The translations under genes were made by a program, and so were the position numbers. From NCBI GenBank assembly GCA_030426765.1, contig JAUHXV010000011.1:1-64000 (forward strand): a stretch of DNA of 64,000 bases, read 5' to 3'. Shown here piece after piece: positions 36,625 through 45,065 of the stretch (its first letter is position 1; each line of letters starts with the position of its first letter). The notes under the pieces are model-generated. The model made no database searches, was not told where the DNA came from, and saw only the letters and a program-made list of their open reading frames with translations. The DNA is from Bacteroidia bacterium. GTDB lineage: Bacteria; Bacteroidota; Bacteroidia; Chitinophagales; Saprospiraceae.

Positions 36625-38172
36625 TTAAGCGGTCTTATTTTGGCTGAGGCGGTAGTCGATCATCGAGAGGATGTCATCGACATAGCGGCGCTCGTTGCTC
36701 AGGCGGGGTATCTTGGCCTGGCTGCCGGTCTTGCCTTTTTTGTGGAGCCATTTTCTGAAGGTGCCTTTGGGCAGCACAGTGAGCTTGAGTGGATCCAGGG
36801 CCATACCGAGGTAGCGTTTGGCTTCGTAGTCGCTGTTGAGTTGCTGCAGGTGCTCGTCCAGGTGCTCGGCGAAGGCATCGATGTCTTTGGGGGCGTGGTC
36901 AAACTCTACGAGCCAGTGGTGGCCGCCGCGCCCGTTGAGCGTCATGTGGATGGGGGCTACAGTATAGTCGGTGACGGTGGCGCCGCAGGCTTTGGCGGTG
37001 CGTTCGATCGCGCGATCGGTATTGTCGACCATGACTTCTTCGCCGAAGGTATTGATGTATTGTTGGGTCCTGCCGGTGATGCAGATGCGGTACGGGTCTT
37101 TGGAGGTAAAGACGACAGTATCGCCGATCAGGTAGCGCCACAGGCCGCCGTTGGTGGTGATCACCAGGGCGTAGGGCTTACCGATTTCTACTTCGCGGAG
37201 GGAAATGGCTTCGGGATTAGGATCGTGCCACTGGCCTTCGGGGATAAATTCGTAGAAGATCCCGGTATCGGGGAAGATCATCAGCCCTTCCTGCCGGTCG
37301 TTGGTATCCTGGGAGGCGAAGTATCCTTCCGAAGCATTGTATATCTCGTGGTAGGCAAAGCTTTCGGACGGAAACATCTCTTTAAACTGGGAGACGTAGG
37401 GGCCGAAGCCGACGCCGCCGTGCATGTATACGGAGGCGTGGGGCCAGACTTCTTCCATGTGGTTTTTGCCGGTCATCTCGAGGATGCGGCGGAACAGCAC
37501 GAGTGTCCAGGTGGGTACGCCGGCCATGACACCCACGTTTTTGCGGCTGCACATCTCGGCCATGATCTCGATTTTGCGGTCCCATTCGGGGATCAGGGAG
37601 GTGGCGTAGTCGGGCGTAAAAAACGGGCGGCCGATCCACGGCAGGTGGTGGTACATGATGGCGGAGACATCACCGTAGCGGATATCCGGGTGGTCGGTTT
37701 TGGAGATGCTGCCCGTCATCACCAGGTTGTAATCGGCGAATGCGCGCACTTCGGGGTTGCGGTGGTAGAGCAGGGCGAGCGTGTACCATCCGGCGCGCGT
37801 GTGCGTGTGGTTGAGGTGCTCGGTGGAGACGGGGATAAACTTGCTTTTATCGGCGGTCGTCCCGGAGGATTTGGCAAACCACGTGACCAGTCCGGGCCAC
37901 AGGATATTGGTTTCGCCGGCCATCATGCGTTTGATCTGGGCATTGATCTCGTCGTAGCCGCGGATGGGGACCTGGCGGGTAAAATCTTTGTAATTTCTGA
38001 TGGAGCGGAAGCCAAACGCCTTTCCAGTCTCCGTTCGTTTGGCTTTTTGGACGAGGGACATGAGGAGTTTGTCCTGGAGGCCATGGATCTGTTTTTCGCG
38101 GTGCTGCAGCCTTGCATACAGGTAGGCGAGGTAGTAGGAAACGGATGTATTAAACAGGCTTCTGCTTCTCAT
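36625..38172 (-). CDS. GH3 auxin-responsive-promoter family protein (adenylate-forming)
   Basis: From the ATG at 38172 the protein is 515 residues; a TTG at 38196 extends it by 8. Motifs of the GH3 acyl-adenylase superfamily are visible: FAKSSGTTADKSKFIPVS (phosphate-binding loop), YNASEGYFASQDTNDRQ, VVTTNGGLWRYLIGDTVVF (nucleotide motif with GDTV) and a C-terminal domain with TGRTQQYINTFGEEV. Plant GH3 enzymes conjugate amino acids to hormones; bacterial homologues have no established substrate. A long antisense ORF overlaps it because of its high GC. Confidence 0.93.
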   Translation of the reverse strand: MRSRSLFNTSVSYYLAYLYARLQHREKQIHGLQDKLLMSLVQKAKRTETGKAFGFRSIRNYKDFTRQVPIRGYDEINAQIKRMMAGETNILWPGLVTWFAKSSGTTADKSKFIPVSTEHLNHTHTRAGWYTLALLYHRNPEVRAFADYNLVMTGSISKTDHPDIRYGDVSAIMYHHLPWIGRPFFTPDYATSLIPEWDRKIEIMAEMCSRKNVGVMAGVPTWTLVLFRRILEMTGKNHMEEVWPHASVYMHGGVGFGPYVSQFKEMFPSESFAYHEIYNASEGYFASQDTNDRQEGLMIFPDTGIFYEFIPEGQWHDPNPEAISLREVEIGKPYALVITTNGGLWRYLIGDTVVFTSKDPYRICITGRTQQYINTFGEEVMVDNTDRAIERTAKACGATVTDYTVAPIHMTLNGRGGHHWLVEFDHAPKDIDAFAEHLDEHLQQLNSDYEAKRYLGMALDPLKLTVLPKGTFRKWLHKKGKTGSQAKIPRLSNERRYVDDILSMIDYRLSQNKTA

Positions 38173-38274
38173 ATACGGACTCGTCCGGCGGCTCAAAGGC
38201 GTACCGGCAGGTTGATCATCCCTCTAAAATATCAAAAATCGGTGAAGAACTTCCGGGCGCGGGGCCGGATAGGG

Positions 38275-38433
38275 TCACAGGGCGCGCATCATGATGTCCC
38301 AGAGGACCTCGAAGGGGATCATCTCCACTTCGATGTTTTCACCCGAACCGGCCAGGGTGATGGTGGTGAGTTGCTTTCTGAGGTTGCGGGTATAGCGTTC
38401 GGTGCGGATGGGAAAGCCATTGATATGAGATCA
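38275..38433 (-). pseudogene. C-terminal remnant of a helical paralogue
   Basis: The minus strand encodes ~50 codons ending at a TGA at 38275 whose product contains PIRTERYTRNLRKQL and IEVEMIPFEVLWDIM. This matches the last ~47 residues of the 499-residue protein at 45609-47108 (PVRTERYTSDLREQL, IEIEIVPFEVLWQIM) at roughly 60% identity. An in-frame TGA lies just upstream (about 38434), at the place where GC-rich DNA switches to AT-rich DNA. No start codon is present, so it is a truncated gene. Confidence 0.8.
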
Positions 38434-38579
38434 TTCAGAATCTTTCACTTCAATAGTAATCACATAATTCTATAATTAAATTCAAATTCAGACAATAATT
38501 TGAAATTTTATAGATGCCTCTGATCAATTGCTGATAGTGATTCAAGATGTTCCCAGCAGATAAAAGTATCACAAGATTG

Positions 38580-38831
38580 TTATTCGTTGATGAGCTTTAT
38601 TAAGTAAAATATCAGATGCAGCAATGAATGAAAAATTGATAATAATATTACGAGAGTTACTATAAACAGTATGTAATAATCTGTAATCTTCAGCGAGTAT
38701 AACAGTATCATTGTTGCAACTGAACTTCCTAAAAAAATAATAGATGTGCGGATGCATTTACTGCATGAGCCATACTTGGTATTTAACCCCAAAGTACTTG
38801 TATTGTGCTTCCCACAAGTGTTGCAGCTCAT
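38580..38831 (-). CDS. Small Cys-rich two-TM protein
   Basis: The 83-residue protein begins MSCNTCGKHNTSTLGL with CxxC, followed by YGSCSKCIRTS with a second CxxC, a likely zinc ribbon, then two hydrophobic segments (SIIFLGSSVATMILLYSL, FIVTLVILLSIFHSLLHLI). It begins 1 bp after the stop of the preceding 505-residue protein and is clearly in the same operon. The combination resembles small zinc-ribbon membrane proteins but I cannot name a family. Confidence 0.6.
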   Translation of the reverse strand: MSCNTCGKHNTSTLGLNTKYGSCSKCIRTSIIFLGSSVATMILLYSLKITDYYILFIVTLVILLSIFHSLLHLIFYLIKLINE

Positions 38832-38832
38832 A

Positions 38833-40350
38833 TTAGTCAGAAATGCATTCTATAGCTATACGTATTCCAAGATATAGCTCAACCAATCCTAGCACGAAAA
38901 GAAAACCAGGAACTTTAAAAGCGTCGACTGGACTTCCAGGGCCCTGAATAGGTACGAAATTATTAATTAAAAGTGTGATGCCGGTAATAATTACAATCGC
39001 CTGGCCAATAGCCAACAAGGTCTCGATCAGAATTTGACATCTGGTTGGGCAACATCTCGAAACCCAAATTCGGTATAGTAGCCATATAATAATAAAGACT
39101 AATAATACGATCAACAGTAGTATTAATATTGCGATAATTGGAGCTAGTGGACCTAAAAAGGATAATAATCCAATTAAATAGGTATAAGCAATAATAAAGC
39201 TCGATTTCGACAGTGCAAGGAAGGCCAGCCACCCTGCTAAAATACCTTGCCAAATCATTAGTCGCCTAGGGCATTTTTCGCAAATATTTAGACACTTTCT
39301 CCAAATGAAAGACATTAGGATAAACGTGATTAAAGCACCAGACGAAACAATACCAAAAACAGTAATGGCTGTGTGAAACAAAAACAGGATCATTGATGTT
39401 ATAGCTGTTCCTAGCGACAGTATTAGTATTTGCCTTCGAAGAAAGCATTTAGCACTTTCGCAAACAGGCACACAATAATCAGACATGATGTCATCACACC
39501 CACTATCTGGAAATTTGACTTTAATTTTATGGACCAAACATTTATAGTTTGATGTGTGCTTTAAGTCAAAAGGATCTTCACTTATATGTTGGTCAACTAA
39601 GACATCATCAATGTAAAGCTCAGCTTTTACTTCTTTCGGACAGCCATCTTTTATATCAGGCACAACTGATGCTTTTATCTCCACTTCCTTCGTGAGATCC
39701 GAATTACATTTACTTTTTACTTTGACATCAAAGTCAACAACTGCTATTGGGCAGCAGTCGCAATTCTTAACTTTAATTGGTATAGCACACTCTTTACCGT
39801 CGAATAAAAAAATAATGTTGTATGTACCTATTTGTGAATAGGCGTGTGAAGGGATAGGCACTGCAGTCTGACCAACGTTTAATAGGTCAATTAAAGCTGT
39901 GCCATCCCCAAAATCAATTTTTATATTAGTCGACCCATTGCCTAAATATGATATCTGAAAATCAAAACTGTCACCAATGCAAACCTCTATTGGCAAGTTC
40001 TCAATGCTTAAAAATCCACATGGTGGGCAGACGATTTGATACGTTTGTTCAAAAGGAGCTTGTTCTTGGCAAAAGGCTCTGACTGTTACGTTTCCATCGC
40101 ATGAGCAGTTTTCAATATCATTACCTGAGAATTGAGCTGAAAAAGTACCGAGCTTACCGTTCCAATCTATTATTACATCTTGCTTACTAACAACACCATG
40201 TAAACAGCTTATTTTTACTTCAATACTATCGCATGTGCACTGATTAGTTGGGGCATTCGAAAGATCTTCTATTGTACCATTTATAGTTATGGATGAGATA
40301 TTTCCAGATGTTGTGCTTATTATAGGTGGGGACAATGTGATTGTACACAT
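38833..40350 (-). CDS. Cys-rich PKD/Ig plus multi-TM protein without signal peptide
   Basis: This 505-residue protein is unusual. Residues 1-~100 form an Ig-like, Cys-rich domain (CTCDSIEVKISC, FCQEQAPFEQTYQIVCPPC). Residues ~120-200 form a PKD domain (DFGDGTALI...SHAYSQIGTYNIIF). Residues ~205-300 form another Cys-rich domain ending CESAKCF. After this come about seven hydrophobic helices (ILILSLGTAITSMILFLF, LAPIIAILILLLIVLLVFII) interrupted by Cys pairs (CEKCPRR, RCCPTRCQ). There is no N-terminal signal, so the Ig/PKD part is either cytosolic or exported with the first TM helix. The AT-rich composition and the neighbourhood suggest an island gene. I do not recognise a family. Confidence 0.75.
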   Translation of the reverse strand: MCTITLSPPIISTTSGNISSITINGTIEDLSNAPTNQCTCDSIEVKISCLHGVVSKQDVIIDWNGKLGTFSAQFSGNDIENCSCDGNVTVRAFCQEQAPFEQTYQIVCPPCGFLSIENLPIEVCIGDSFDFQISYLGNGSTNIKIDFGDGTALIDLLNVGQTAVPIPSHAYSQIGTYNIIFLFDGKECAIPIKVKNCDCCPIAVVDFDVKVKSKCNSDLTKEVEIKASVVPDIKDGCPKEVKAELYIDDVLVDQHISEDPFDLKHTSNYKCLVHKIKVKFPDSGCDDIMSDYCVPVCESAKCFLRRQILILSLGTAITSMILFLFHTAITVFGIVSSGALITFILMSFIWRKCLNICEKCPRRLMIWQGILAGWLAFLALSKSSFIIAYTYLIGLLSFLGPLAPIIAILILLLIVLLVFIIIWLLYRIWVSRCCPTRCQILIETLLAIGQAIVIITGITLLINNFVPIQGPGSPVDAFKVPGFLFVLGLVELYLGIRIAIECISD

Positions 40351-40481
40351 CGGTGAAAATTTTATTAATTACTAATAATGAATTTCTAAGTAATAGGATT
40401 GAACCTATTCTTAAAGCTAATGAATTACTCTTAGAAATACATCCTCGTGATATGAATATTTTTTTAATGCTGAGCGGTCTC

Positions 40482-40603
40482 GGCTATGCGTAGGGCGGGT
40501 TTGCAAAGCACGTCACTATCCGCTTACCGAAAAGTTTGATTCATGTAATTACTTTCATATCAGCACTTTCACCCGCATTACGTATAGCCATTGTTGTGCA
40601 ATC
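40482..40603. repeat. Large imperfect inverted repeat
   Basis: GGCTATGCGTAGGGCGGGT (40482-40500) pairs with ACCCGCATTACGTATAGCC (40572-40590) over 19 bp with few mismatches; the loop is ~70 nt. GTTGTGC follows the right arm. I recall similar structures between genes in Bacteroidota accessory regions, sometimes resembling integron attC sites, but no integrase is present here and the core sites are not canonical. The rest of the gap 40351-40712 has no gene I would defend. Confidence 0.65.
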
Positions 40604-40712
40604 GTGCTTTATTTTCTTTCGTCCGTGCGCAAGGAAAGACACACTCTTTGACGAGCTTTGGCTTAAGCGGCTTGGCAATGTGTGTGGCTTTGAAGCGTGG
40701 GCATTTTTGGGG

Positions 40713-41558
40713 CTATTTTATTTTTTCAAGTATCATTTTCAAAATGTGGTAGGCTTCTTTGTAAACCTTTTGTGCTCCATAGTTTGGCACTAATTCACCA
40801 TGAAATAAAACATTTCTTAGTTGGTAGAGAATTTCAATCAAAGCCTTACAAACATGAATAGAGTAGCAGTTAGGATTTGAAGTATCTCTTCGTAACGCAT
40901 AAGAGTCACATTGATAGTAATTCCTTGGTGTTTCTACTTTGTTTGTCTCTAAAACTGTATCGATTTTGATAGGTTCAAGTTCAAGAAATAGAAGTCTTAT
41001 TAGTTCACGCCTTACTTGGCTTAGTGCTTGAAAGTCTGCTTGAGATTGCAAATGAGCTAAATCGTACTCTGTATGTGTGTACGGGTATATAGTTGAGCCA
41101 TCTGATTTCCTTTTTAATATGACCTTCATTTCTGTTATTTCTCCCATATACACACCATCGGTTCTCTTTAAGTAATATCGATTATGCCCAATGTCGCGGT
41201 TGTTTATCTCGTTTACAGGATTCTTTTCTTTTAAAGCTGAATCAAACCAAATTCTACCGTCCCGACCATCAATTTGATTCTGCTGTAATTGATAATACAA
41301 TGCTGAAATATTGCTACGGAATTCTAAGCCTTCTTGGGAATCAGATTCCATGTATGCATGTATCCCATTGCGAACGGAATTACCCTGGCTTTTAATGGTT
41401 GAAATCTTCTCTCTGTCAGTATTTAAAGTTGGATAATGATTGTTGTACCAAGCATTAAAGGGAATCCATGCTTTAATAAAATGACCTATGTAGTCAATCT
41501 CTGCCTGTTCAACCCATCTGTTTATATTTTCTTGATTTACAGGCATATCAATTGACAT
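40713..41558 (-). CDS. HEPN-domain protein linked to a restriction-modification locus
   Basis: The 281-residue cytosolic protein is helical at both ends. Near the C-terminus, residues 248-253 read RNVLFH, the R-N-x3-H motif of HEPN ribonucleases, within a helix pair typical of the fold (CKALIEILYQLRNVLFHGELVP). N-terminal residues (YIGHFIKAWIPFNAWYNNHYPT) form the first HEPN-like helix. The ATG at 41558 overlaps the specificity-subunit stop by 11 bp, so it is the last gene of that operon. By analogy with PrrC and other HEPN guards it could act as an RNase toxin triggered when the RM system is disturbed, but no activating ATPase domain is visible. Confidence 0.72.
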   Translation of the reverse strand: MSIDMPVNQENINRWVEQAEIDYIGHFIKAWIPFNAWYNNHYPTLNTDREKISTIKSQGNSVRNGIHAYMESDSQEGLEFRSNISALYYQLQQNQIDGRDGRIWFDSALKEKNPVNEINNRDIGHNRYYLKRTDGVYMGEITEMKVILKRKSDGSTIYPYTHTEYDLAHLQSQADFQALSQVRRELIRLLFLELEPIKIDTVLETNKVETPRNYYQCDSYALRRDTSNPNCYSIHVCKALIEILYQLRNVLFHGELVPNYGAQKVYKEAYHILKMILEKIK

Positions 41559-42942
41559 TTTGATTTATGAACTGAATTGCAGCCTGTTCATTTTGCTCAA
41601 TTGCCATTTCTACGGTTGTTTTAGCGACTTCCAAAAGGTGTTCAGATTGCTTTTTCAATTTGAAGCTTTCATTGATTTTTTTCTTAATCGCTTCTTGAGT
41701 TGCTTTGTCAATCAAAGGAATCGGAATTTTTGATAACTCCGCTTTGCTAATTGCAGTAAGAATAGTTCCCGAACACCCTTTTTTCAAAAGTGCCTGGATT
41801 GGTTCTGACTTGAAAAGGACTAAAAGCGTTTCTGGGTTCAATTTCTTGCTATTGACAACAAAAAATCCCGTTGAGCAAAGTGCATTGTTATATTCATCAG
41901 ATACCAAGGCGCAACTATCTAACGAACCTTCAATAGATGAAACAACTACATCATTTGTAGCTACCTTACGTCTTGCTCTGGTAGGCAATTCTTCACCAAG
42001 TCCCGTTGTGCAACCAGTAATCTCACCTAACTTACCTATATTAGTTAGTTCAATGTATTTGTACTTTATCTTGTCTTTAGGGTTGAAATTTTTATCTTTT
42101 AAAGAACAGGCTATTTCAAATGGTTCGTGACTACCTTTATAATTAGTTATCAAAGTTTCATAGTCTTCATATTTAATTTGATAATACTCAGCATCCAACC
42201 GACTTGAACTGCCAAATGATTCTGAAAAACTCTTGACGTTTATAGGTTCTTGGCTTGGCTGAAAATCGGCTAAACCAAGAGTTTCTAGAAGTAGTTTTTC
42301 GGCTTGTTTATATGTTTCTTGTGAATTCCTTAGTACTTGCTCTGATAACTCTACTAGGTTTCCGATCTCAGATTCAATTTTCAACCTTGGAACATCAATG
42401 TTTTTTAGGTATTCCGTTGTTAATGTGCTTTGTCCTGTACCCCCCGTTTCTCCTCTTTCAATAAGCTTCACACCATAAAACGAAAGTATAAATGCGTTCA
42501 AGTAGCCAGAATCTATTTTGTCCGGCCTGATAATCCCAATATTGCGGCTAAAAATAGCTTTCCTGGAATCTGTCACATAACCAATATGACCAATTGAACC
42601 TTTACCTTTTAAAGTAATCAATGTATCGCCATGTTTTAATTGAAACCTTTTTAGTTTTTCGTATTCTTCTTCATCAATAAAGTCAGGATTGGTATAGGTT
42701 ACTGTACCTTTATTTATGTTCCTTCCAGTCAGACACGGAATATCCCCATCCTCATTAAATTTTGGATTTGGACCTTGAGTTATCCACTTAGTACATACTG
42801 TAGTTTTCTCAGTCTCCTTTTTTCCAAGAATTTTGAATATTTCGAGATATTCTTTTTTAAAGTATTCACTATCAAATCTAAATGTTGGATTATCGGTCAA
42901 AACTTCACTAAGACGCTTAATACTGATTTCAAGCCCTTCCAA
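41548..42942 (-). CDS. hsdS: Type I-like restriction-modification specificity subunit (HsdS)
   Basis: The ~464-residue protein has two target-recognition modules: residues ~1-225 beginning FRFDSEYFKKEYLEI and ~240-464 beginning SRLDAEYYQIKYEDYE, each ending in a helical spacer (ALLKKGCSGTILTAISKAELSKIPIPLI in the second). This internal symmetry is that of HsdS subunits, which give DNA specificity. No ATG is present; TTG at 42942 is the only usual start. The frame is open upstream as far as a TAA beside an A6 run inside the methylase gene, so a fusion by frameshift is possible. It precedes and overlaps the HEPN gene. Confidence 0.85.
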   Translation of the reverse strand: MEGLEISIKRLSEVLTDNPTFRFDSEYFKKEYLEIFKILGKKETEKTTVCTKWITQGPNPKFNEDGDIPCLTGRNINKGTVTYTNPDFIDEEEYEKLKRFQLKHGDTLITLKGKGSIGHIGYVTDSRKAIFSRNIGIIRPDKIDSGYLNAFILSFYGVKLIERGETGGTGQSTLTTEYLKNIDVPRLKIESEIGNLVELSEQVLRNSQETYKQAEKLLLETLGLADFQPSQEPINVKSFSESFGSSSRLDAEYYQIKYEDYETLITNYKGSHEPFEIACSLKDKNFNPKDKIKYKYIELTNIGKLGEITGCTTGLGEELPTRARRKVATNDVVVSSIEGSLDSCALVSDEYNNALCSTGFFVVNSKKLNPETLLVLFKSEPIQALLKKGCSGTILTAISKAELSKIPIPLIDKATQEAIKKKINESFKLKKQSEHLLEVAKTTVEMAIEQNEQAAIQFINQNVN

Positions 42943-42977
42943 TAAAGCCTTGTATTTGGCTTCATTAAAAGGGCTAC

Positions 42978-45065
42978 CTACTTTCCCACCAAAGACAGAT
43001 TTTCTTTTTTAGCAAATTCTAAAAAGGCTTCTGCAATGCCGTTTTTGGTTAACCCATCATGGTTGAATAAATCGTGTTTAACAATTAGGTGACCGTGACC
43101 ATCTAAAAGGAATTCGTCTAAGTTCTGTGGTGTGCTTTCATAGTATGTTGTTAGGTCCTGAACTATACCGCTTTCAGCTACAGTTTTTACTTTGGCTTCT
43201 GGAAAGTCCTTTCGTTTCAGGTAGATTTTCTCTCCGCTATTGTCTTTGCTTGGTTCCTGCATTGTAGCGAAGAATATTGGATAGTCGTCCACTTTTGGGC
43301 AAAGCGTGTCATCCCATTTTTGCACAAACAAAACGCTGGTTTTTGTTCCTGTATGCGGCTTAAAGACATTACCATGCAGACCAACTACCGCTAAAATGCG
43401 ACCATGTTCTGCTATGAAGTCTCTTATTTGTTTATCACTACTGTTGTTGAATCGCCCTTGTGGCAATACAATTGCCATGCGACCGCCTGGCTTTAGAAAA
43501 TCCAAATTGCGTTCAATGAATAGAATATCTCGACCAACTTTCGTTTGGTATTTACCGTTTGGCTTTTTACCAAGTTCGTATTTGGATAAGATTCGACTTT
43601 CCTTTATGTCACCTGCAAAGGGTGGATTTGCCATTAAAATATCAAAGCCAAAATCTCGGTTGCTGGTTTTGTCGGAACGTAGTTTTTTAAGTTTTTTCCA
43701 ACCTTCAAAATACACGTCTTGCCAATCTTCATCTTCGGTTTTTTCGTCCCAACGCTCCCAATCTAAAGTATTTAAGTGTAGTACATTGGTTTGTCCATCA
43801 CCTGCAATCAGATTGAGAGTTCTTCCTACTCGCACTGCTTTTTCATCAAAGTCAATAGCGAAAACTTTATCTCGCACATAGTCTAAGCACTCTACAGGTT
43901 TTTCTTCTAAAGTGAAAAGATGGCTTTTATCTAACCCTTTACTTTCTAAAATCTTTTCCCAAACGTGAAAAATGGTATGAACTGGAAAACCACAACTTCC
44001 TGCGGCTGTGTCAATAACTGTTTCGTCAGTATGCGGATTGAGCATTTTAACGCACATGTCAATGACATAACGTGGGGTAAAATATTGTCCTTTTTCTCCC
44101 TTACTACTTTTATTGATTAGGTATTCGAACGCTTCATCTACAACGTCCAAGTTTGAGTTGAAGAGTTTAACATCTTGCAAGGAAGAAACACAAACCGAAA
44201 GGTGAGAAGGTGTAAGCATGATTTTGGCATCATCTGTAAAAACGCCTTCCCATTTCTTTTTAGATTGGTCAAAAAGTCTCTGAATTTTGGTTTTGAGTTC
44301 ACTTTCCGTGTCACCGTAATTTCTGAATTCCAAATGGCGTGAGCGGCTTCTCCCGCCTTCCATTTCGTCAAAGAGTTTGGTGAAAATCAGCTTGAAAAGT
44401 TCTTCAAAAACATCAACTCCTGCATTCGCCAAAACTTCATCTTCCATTTCACGAATCAAGTCTTTTAGCGATTTTCTTTCGGATACAAGTTTGTCCTTTT
44501 CAATCAGATCTTCAATAGTCCATCGCTCCGAAAGGATCTCTGAAAGCTTTTGGTCTTCTCTAGGAATACTTGGAATATCTTCAAAATAGTTAGGGTCTTT
44601 TCGGTGGTAGAAAGAAATGGAATCACCATTACTCCAAATTCCAATTGGTGCGCCTGTGGCGTTGCAATATGATTTAAGTTGTTCTTTTCCGTCTTTGAGT
44701 TTTGGTTTTTTTAGCTCCACCATGATATAAGGAGAAGTCGTTCTATCACGGTCAAAAATGACAATGTCAGCACGTTTATTTTCTCGTCCGAAAGAAACAG
44801 CGTACTCCAACTCCATTCGGTCAGTCGGATACCCAAAGTCTTGAGTTAGCACCATTACATAAAGCTGTCTTACGGCTTCTTCTGGCGTCAATTTGATTTC
44901 CTTTTTTCTAACCAAACAGTTAATGTAAGGGGTGTCTTTTCCCTTTGTCTCTCGAACTGTAATGTTCTCTTCCAAGAATTTCACTTTCTCGGCACTGAAC
45001 TGTGTCAGTTTGAAGTTCGAGTCTTTGAGTACATCTGCTAATGTCATATTTATGGTTTGTTCCAT
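42978..45065 (-). CDS. hsdM: N-6 adenine methylase with N-terminal HSDR_N-type nuclease domain
   Basis: From the ATG at 45065 the protein is 695 residues (a TTG at 45086 adds 7). The N-terminus carries a PD-(D/E)xK-type fold as in HsdR_N: YPTDRMELEYAVSF, RADIVIFD with Asp100, and MVELKKPK with Glu117/Lys119. A linker is followed by the Hsd M domain: DTAAGSCGF (SAM motif I, ~352) and NPPF (motif IV, ~480), then PGGRMAIVLPQGRF. So one polypeptide combines a nuclease-like domain with the methylase; no separate HsdR helicase gene is present. Stop and HsdS frame overlap closely. Confidence 0.9.
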   Translation of the reverse strand: MEQTINMTLADVLKDSNFKLTQFSAEKVKFLEENITVRETKGKDTPYINCLVRKKEIKLTPEEAVRQLYVMVLTQDFGYPTDRMELEYAVSFGRENKRADIVIFDRDRTTSPYIMVELKKPKLKDGKEQLKSYCNATGAPIGIWSNGDSISFYHRKDPNYFEDIPSIPREDQKLSEILSERWTIEDLIEKDKLVSERKSLKDLIREMEDEVLANAGVDVFEELFKLIFTKLFDEMEGGRSRSRHLEFRNYGDTESELKTKIQRLFDQSKKKWEGVFTDDAKIMLTPSHLSVCVSSLQDVKLFNSNLDVVDEAFEYLINKSSKGEKGQYFTPRYVIDMCVKMLNPHTDETVIDTAAGSCGFPVHTIFHVWEKILESKGLDKSHLFTLEEKPVECLDYVRDKVFAIDFDEKAVRVGRTLNLIAGDGQTNVLHLNTLDWERWDEKTEDEDWQDVYFEGWKKLKKLRSDKTSNRDFGFDILMANPPFAGDIKESRILSKYELGKKPNGKYQTKVGRDILFIERNLDFLKPGGRMAIVLPQGRFNNSSDKQIRDFIAEHGRILAVVGLHGNVFKPHTGTKTSVLFVQKWDDTLCPKVDDYPIFFATMQEPSKDNSGEKIYLKRKDFPEAKVKTVAESGIVQDLTTYYESTPQNLDEFLLDGHGHLIVKHDLFNHDGLTKNGIAEAFLEFAKKENLSLVGK

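Noticed and set aside
36619-38475. 618-residue plus-strand ORF opposite the GH3 gene
   Set aside because: It is antisense to a gene with clear GH3 motifs. Its repetitive Gly/Val/Ala/Asp composition is what GC-rich codons produce on the opposite strand, so it is a shadow ORF.
40482-40603. Call as a true integron attC site
   Set aside because: The outer core sites do not match RYYYAAC/GTTRRRY and no integron integrase is in the window; recorded only as an inverted repeat.
40536-40793. 85-residue plus-strand ORF beside the HEPN gene
   Set aside because: It covers the right arm of the inverted repeat and the 3' end of the HEPN gene on the opposite strand, with no domain, signal or start support.
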